A stretch of 9,403 nt of DNA, taken from NCBI GenBank assembly GCA_002368955.1, contig DFDY01000018.1, positions 1 through 9,403 on the forward strand, read 5' to 3'. Shown one piece after another: positions 6,253 through 9,403 of the stretch (positions are counted from its first letter, which is position 1; the number at the start of each line of letters is the position of its first letter). The position numbers and the translations under genes were made by a program. The notes beneath the pieces were generated by a model that was given only the letters and a program-made list of their open reading frames with translations, searched no databases and was not told the origin of the DNA. Source of the DNA: Bacteroidales bacterium UBA3816 (lineage in GTDB: Bacteria; Bacteroidota; Bacteroidia; Bacteroidales; P3).

Positions 6253-8281
6253 TTGTTCCCTCCTGTTCTATTGCTACATGTTCTTCTTTTTCTATCGCAT
6301 TCTTTTCTTCTTCCTTTGGGTCTTTTGCTGCCAAGACCTCCCTTAGAGTTTCTTTGATATTTGTTAGGTAATTTTTTCTATCATTCTCACTCCAGTAGAA
6401 AGATTGTTGAACACTGAAATCCTCTTTATTTTTGTTGTAGTACTTCAAGAACACAAGTCGTGTACAATAAGGGATATATTCACCACCTGCATCCTTCTCC
6501 ATGATAAGTTGACGCTTAACCTCAAACACAGAATTGCTGATAGATGCATTGACGCTTCCACTCAGTAATGCCATGTTGGATATGGTATGAATCTCTGGAG
6601 AGCCACCTTCTGCTAATGCCATCTTGTTGTAATAGTCGTTCACGCTATCGAAGCACCTTGTGAAGGTGTCAAACACGTAGGTGTTGTCCCTCACTTTCTT
6701 CTTATTCTCTCCTAACATCTGGATAACAGGGCGTGGGTCGTACATGTGCTTCTCTCCAAATCTTGTTTTGAGTCGTTCAAGAGCCTTTTTATTTAAATCT
6801 ATCCACTCTTCCCATTTTGCCTTGTCGTTACGATCTATGCGCTCAGAGTTTTGAGCATGTATGTGTTCCAACGTCCAGTTCACTTTCTTATACAACTCAA
6901 ATGGAAAGTTGCCTTGTGTTGTCGCTAATCGCGTTGACTCCACGTTGTAGAAGAATAGTATGCGGTTTAGTGCTGACCTCTGCTTGTCTTCGTCGTAACT
7001 GTATGTGTAAATGTCGTCATCCACACTTATCATCATATTGGTTTTGATGAGCCAATTGATGTTTTTGTCAAAACGAGTCTTTGTTTGTTTTGTAGACATG
7101 TCGAGCAGGTTGTAGAGTATGGATGATCCCTTCTCTGCAATAAGGTAGCCAATCTTATGGTAATAGTCGCGTTTTTGGTACCATGACAACAGAGTATCAA
7201 AGTTACTTTCCACCTTTACCCACAAGTCCCATAGACCTTTAACACCACTGTGCTTCGTGACCATATCGTCAAATCGGAGATAAGTATAGAGTTCGTCCTT
7301 TTCCTTCTGACCCTTCTGAGAGATTAGGTCGAACAGATACTCGATACGGCAACTGTAACCTTCGTCTGATGCATCATCTTTAATGAATGCCCAGAAGTTT
7401 GGTTGACGCAGCTGCTTCTCTATAATGTCCCATTGCTCTACAATGTGGGACTGCTTACGGGCCTGTTCTCTTTCCTTGACAATGCTCTGAACCTCTTCGG
7501 GATAACCATCTATTACAGACTCGTCGCACTCGTATTCTGCAGAGTCAGAGAGAAACATGGCGCGGATAAGTTCGGCATTATTGAGAACCACCTTTTTGTC
7601 GTTTAGGCGCTTGAAAGTTGCGTTCGAATCACTATTATCACGCAATTCATACCATATTACCTGAACAGACTTTTTCCCCGTAAGACCTCTCTGTTGGGTG
7701 AAATACTGTAAGAAGATACCTGTGAAATAGTCAAGTCCGACTCCTTGAGCTTCACCTTCCTTCAACCATTCCAAAACACACTTTGCAGCTTGCAGTATGT
7801 GCCAACTGTCTATATCAAGACTTTGTTCATTTTCTACGGTTATACCATATTCATCCTCATCATAGTCATAGATTAGCTTATCATAGATTTCACCAAGTGA
7901 AGGGCGAGTCTTATACTTTATGGTAAACTTATACTTAAAACGTCCCTGAATCTTCTTGAACAGCGCTAGGATTATGCGTATTGTAGTAAGACGCTGCTGG
8001 CCGTCAACAACTTCATACCAACGGTTATCGTCTGTATCAGAATGGAGTTCGTATGTAGCCTTTTCGCCTTCAGTAAGTTCCTTTACTACTATAGGCTGGA
8101 GACAATAGAAATCCCCTTTTCCCCTTTCGTTGAAGAAATTGCAAAGGTCATTCATAAGTTGCTCCACCTGTCGGGTGCCCCAGCGATACCCTCTTTGATA
8201 GTCTGGTATAAAAAAGTTTTTGCCATATAAATCGGGTATGGCTTTCAAACTTAATTCGTTAATTTTATTTTCTTGTTCCAT
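6245..8281 (-). CDS. DUF262-DUF1524 (GmrSD-type) protein, putative modification-sensing nuclease
   Basis: First gene of the pair, 678 aa, cytosolic. The N-terminal DUF262 (GmrS-like) domain shows IPDYQRGYRW (25-34), DGQQRLTT (93-100) and the second motif TFKRLND...NNAELIRAMF (222-243). The C-terminal DUF1524 (GmrD-like, HNH/His-Me nuclease) region starts with WTLEHIHAQNSE (469-480, His473) and continues with ISNMALLSGSVNASISN (567-583, Asn578 and Asn583) and VKR (588-590). The order matches GmrSD and BrxU type IV restriction enzymes and SspE, which use nucleotide hydrolysis to control cutting or nicking of phage DNA. Ala476 replaces the Pro usual in the EHIxP signature, so activity is likely but not certain. 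The last 28 residues are Glu/Lys-rich. The ATG at 8281 is chosen because DUF262 begins within 25 residues; a perfect palindrome ACTTTAAAGT (8291 to 8282) sits directly before it instead of an SD. The target modification cannot be read from sequence. Confidence 0.9.
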   Translation of the reverse strand: MEQENKINELSLKAIPDLYGKNFFIPDYQRGYRWGTRQVEQLMNDLCNFFNERGKGDFYCLQPIVVKELTEGEKATYELHSDTDDNRWYEVVDGQQRLTTIRIILALFKKIQGRFKYKFTIKYKTRPSLGEIYDKLIYDYDEDEYGITVENEQSLDIDSWHILQAAKCVLEWLKEGEAQGVGLDYFTGIFLQYFTQQRGLTGKKSVQVIWYELRDNSDSNATFKRLNDKKVVLNNAELIRAMFLSDSAEYECDESVIDGYPEEVQSIVKEREQARKQSHIVEQWDIIEKQLRQPNFWAFIKDDASDEGYSCRIEYLFDLISQKGQKEKDELYTYLRFDDMVTKHSGVKGLWDLWVKVESNFDTLLSWYQKRDYYHKIGYLIAEKGSSILYNLLDMSTKQTKTRFDKNINWLIKTNMMISVDDDIYTYSYDEDKQRSALNRILFFYNVESTRLATTQGNFPFELYKKVNWTLEHIHAQNSERIDRNDKAKWEEWIDLNKKALERLKTRFGEKHMYDPRPVIQMLGENKKKVRDNTYVFDTFTRCFDSVNDYYNKMALAEGGSPEIHTISNMALLSGSVNASISNSVFEVKRQLIMEKDAGGEYIPYCTRLVFLKYYNKNKEDFSVQQSFYWSENDRKNYLTNIKETLREVLAAKDPKEEEKNAIEKEEHVAIEQEGTNG
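6253..6264 (-). promoter_or_regulatory. Strong Shine-Dalgarno for the 797-aa gene, inside the upstream gene
   Basis: Read on the minus strand, AGGAGG (6264 to 6259) is followed by GAACAA and then ATG (6252-6250), a near-ideal 6-nt spacing. It lies in the last codons of the upstream gene, whose TAA (6247-6245) falls just after the new start, giving the overlap ATGGCTAA. Strong SD sites are uncommon in Bacteroidetes, and none of the other genes here has one. Coupled translation of the two proteins is the likely result. The site also fixes the start codon. Confidence 0.8.
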
Positions 8282-8421
8282 ACTTTAAAGTCGAGAGAAG
8301 CATGTCCCCCGAGTGTTACAACCAGTTATTTAAATAATGTCACATGGCGAACTTGCATAAATCGCTATATTTTTGTAATTTCCAATTGTTTGAAGACAAA
8401 AAAATCCCCCATTTCTCAATG

Positions 8422-8429
8422 CAAAAATA
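8422..8429 (-). promoter_or_regulatory. Possible -7 element for the DUF262 operon
   Basis: Read on the minus strand this is TATTTTTG, which fits TAnnTTTG. It would give a leader of about 135 nt. No TTTG is present 19 bp upstream (there the minus strand reads GAGC), so only half of the promoter signature is met. The surrounding DNA is A/T-rich enough for chance matches. An inverted pair ATGCAAAA (8419-8426) and TTTTGCAT (8454-8461) brackets the spot and might be a regulator site. Confidence 0.3.
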
Positions 8430-8559
8430 CTTTTTTTTTCGGAAAAAGGCTCATTTTGCATGCTAAAAATGCATTTTTTTCTTATGGGTCTGGTTGCATA
8501 TTAGCACTACAAATAAGTTAAAGCACCACAAAAAGTAGACACGGAATGTAGAAGAAAAC

Positions 8560-8579
8560 ACAACATGTAACTATGTTGT
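8560..8579. other. Small hairpin (7-bp stem, 6-nt loop)
   Basis: ACAACAT (8560-8566) pairs with ATGTTGT (8573-8579) around a GTAACT loop. GTAACT recurs at 8578-8583. It has low G/C and no clear U-tract on either side, so it is more likely a protein site or chance than a terminator. Confidence 0.35.
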
Positions 8580-8611
8580 AACTTTGTAATTGGGCTGGTA
8601 CAGTTACAGCA

Positions 8612-8663
8612 TCATTCGTCAGGAAAAATGTTTTTTTCGCCTAACATTCGTCCGGAAAAATGT
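8612..8663. repeat. Tandem near-palindromic 20-mer, operator-like
   Basis: CATTCGTCaGGAAAAATGT (8613-8631) and CATTCGTCcGGAAAAATGT (8645-8663) differ at one base. The second copy, extended to 8644, fits the imperfect palindrome ACATTNNTCCGGANNAATGT. The copies are offset by 32 bp, about three helical turns, so two bound dimers would sit on the same face of the DNA. The pair lies about 200 bp upstream of the dipeptidase promoter and 330 bp upstream of the DUF262 operon. A regulator or recombinase site is inferred; no known consensus is recognised. Confidence 0.6.
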
Positions 8664-8829
8664 AGAGAATACCGTAAAACAATAATAAATAATAAACAAT
8701 AAAAAAAAGTATAAGCCAAATTCATCAACTTGTATAAATAAAAAGGCATCAATCAAATGTAAATGACTTCTAAAAATTGTTTTATTTGATTCCATATTGT
8801 GAGTCAGGCATATCTGTCTGGAAGTTTTT

Positions 8830-8860
8830 TTTGCCATATCGCAATAAAAACGTACCTTTG
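8830..8860 (+). promoter_or_regulatory. Bacteroidetes-type promoter of the dipeptidase gene
   Basis: TTTG (8830-8833) and TACCTTTG (8853-8860, consensus TAnnTTTG) are 19 bp apart, the same spacing as at feoB. The leader before the ATG at 8889 is short (about 20 nt), A/T-rich and lacks a Shine-Dalgarno. The -33 regions of both promoters share TTTGCCATA. Confidence 0.85.
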
Positions 8861-8888
8861 CAGAATTAAATAACAAATATTATTGTAT

Positions 8889-9403
8889 ATGAATAGTCTA
8901 AGATTATGGAAGTTAGCCACATTGCTGTTGGTGTGCGGCAGTGTGCTCTCGTCGTGCAAGAAAGCAGACATGGTGACTCCAGCAGAGGCCGATGCCAGTT
9001 ATTTCACCGTCATCACCGACGCGGTGCCCGACGCCATTTTGGAAATCCGTTACTACAGTACCTACAACTTCGTTGGAACCCGCGTGGACGGCTATCAGGA
9101 GCCTATCGCCCTCATGACCCGACAGGCTGCCGACAGCCTGTGTGCCGTGAGCAACGACCTGAAGCAGCAGGGCTACCGTCTGAAGATATACGATGCCTAC
9201 CGCCCACAGATGGCCGTGGACCACTTTAAACGCTGGGCCGAAGACCTGAACGACACTGCCATGAAGCCCTATTTCTACCCCCATGTGGACAAGTCAGTGC
9301 TCTTCGAGCAGGGCTATATTGCTGCCAAGAGCGGTCACTCGCGCGGTTCGACGGTGGACCTAACCATCGTGGACATGGCCACGGGCAAGGAGGTGGACAT
9401 GGG
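8889..9403 (+). CDS. ddpX: D-Ala-D-Ala dipeptidase, VanX/DdpX type lipoprotein (3' end outside window)
   Basis: The first 171 codons of a peptidase family M15D enzyme, which splits free D-Ala-D-Ala, either recycling peptidoglycan dipeptide or lowering the pool used for the vancomycin target. Residues 4-20 are a hydrophobic signal, ending in the lipobox LSSC with Cys23 as the likely lipidated residue. The protein is therefore anchored in an envelope membrane, unlike cytosolic VanX. Family motifs seen are IRYYSTYNFVG followed by VDGY, DAYRPQ with Arg105 (the VanX Arg71 equivalent), and SGHSRGSTVD with the zinc ligands His150 and Asp157. The catalytic Glu and third zinc ligand lie beyond the window. 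The residues after Cys23 (KKADM) do not look like a Bacteroidetes surface-export signal, so a periplasmic face is likely. No vanHA-like genes are nearby, so housekeeping use is more likely than vancomycin resistance. The ATG is fixed by the promoter and signal peptide. Confidence 0.93.
   Translation, partial: MNSLRLWKLATLLLVCGSVLSSCKKADMVTPAEADASYFTVITDAVPDAILEIRYYSTYNFVGTRVDGYQEPIALMTRQAADSLCAVSNDLKQQGYRLKIYDAYRPQMAVDHFKRWAEDLNDTAMKPYFYPHVDKSVLFEQGYIAAKSGHSRGSTVDLTIVDMATGKEVDM

Larger units (their letters stand above)
3686..8640. other. A/T-rich, probably acquired cassette carrying the DUF262 gene pair
   Basis: Base composition drops from clearly G/C-rich in feoB and in the dipeptidase gene to A/T-rich across this stretch, and the two genes run opposite to both neighbours. 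Codon choice changes accordingly: feoB favours codons ending in C or G, while the DUF262 genes favour A or T. No integrase, transposase, tRNA or convincing flanking repeat is visible, so the edges are approximate and the mode of entry is unknown. The 173-bp gap at 3686-3858 contains only a weak 5-bp hairpin (3786-3800) and no gene or clear terminator. Confidence 0.5.
8282..8829. other. A/T-rich intergenic region between divergent DUF262 and dipeptidase genes
   Basis: About 550 bp without a credible gene. It holds a start-abutting palindrome (8282-8291), a weak minus-strand -7 match (8422-8429), repeated ATGCA motifs (8419-8474), a small hairpin (8560-8579), a tandem near-palindrome (8612-8663), and an A/T-only stretch rich in AATAA units (about 8680-8710). 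An 85-codon minus-strand reading frame at 8619-8876 overlaps the dipeptidase promoter and has the composition of random A/T-rich DNA, so I do not count it as a gene. Confidence 0.6.

Noticed and set aside
3853..8486. TTTTTCTTATG at both 3853-3863 and 8476-8486 as attachment-type direct repeats of the cassette
   Set aside because: Only 11 bp, low complexity, and one copy includes the stop codon of the 797-aa gene. No recombinase is present. It could be chance.
8619..8876. 85-codon minus-strand reading frame
   Set aside because: It overlaps the well-formed dipeptidase promoter and the tandem palindromes, has no recognisable domain, and its Phe/Lys/Ile-rich content is that of random A/T-rich DNA.
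8889..9403. A vancomycin resistance cluster
   Set aside because: Only the dipeptidase is present. No vanH dehydrogenase, vanA-type ligase or two-component regulator lies in the window, and the protein is a lipoprotein unlike VanX.

Overview
The window looks like chromosomal DNA from a member of the order Bacteroidales (Prevotella-like, but the genus cannot be fixed). Four things point there: a C-terminal type IX secretion sorting domain, a FeoA-FeoB fusion followed by a small Cys-rich FeoB-associated membrane protein, promoters of the Bacteroidetes form TTTG-N19-TAnnTTTG, and A/T-rich leaders with almost no Shine-Dalgarno sequences. No rRNA, tRNA, CRISPR array, transposase or integrase is visible.

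Layout. (1) Positions 1-687 hold the 3' end of a secreted, surface-type protein (a fibronectin-III-like stretch, then a T9SS type A sorting domain). It is joined at about 190 to sequence of a different character, and a strong hairpin at 749-779 follows it. (2) Positions 920-3685 are a ferrous iron uptake operon: promoter, feoB with a fused N-terminal FeoA domain, then a 57-residue GTG-started Cys-rich single-pass membrane protein. (3) Positions 3859-8281 on the minus strand hold a tightly coupled two-gene module of DUF262 proteins. The first gene (678 aa) has DUF262 plus a DUF1524 HNH-like domain, the GmrSD/BrxU/SspE architecture. The second (797 aa) has DUF262 plus a long C-terminal region I do not recognise. 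They overlap by 8 bp, and a strong AGGAGG precedes the second start. (4) Positions 8282-8888 are an A/T-rich intergenic region with a tandem near-palindrome and a clear plus-strand promoter. (5) From 8889 to the window edge is the start of a lipoprotein D-Ala-D-Ala dipeptidase (VanX/DdpX, peptidase family M15D), whose 3' part is outside the window.

The flanking iron and cell-wall genes are visibly G/C-rich, while the DUF262 pair and its flanks are A/T-rich. With the opposite orientation, this suggests an acquired cassette placed between housekeeping genes. By homology to type IV restriction and phosphorothioate-sensing enzymes, the pair is most likely an anti-phage module. One protein would carry NTPase/sensor and nuclease domains. 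The other would add a second DUF262 domain with a separate C-terminal function. That function is inference and is the main lead of the window.
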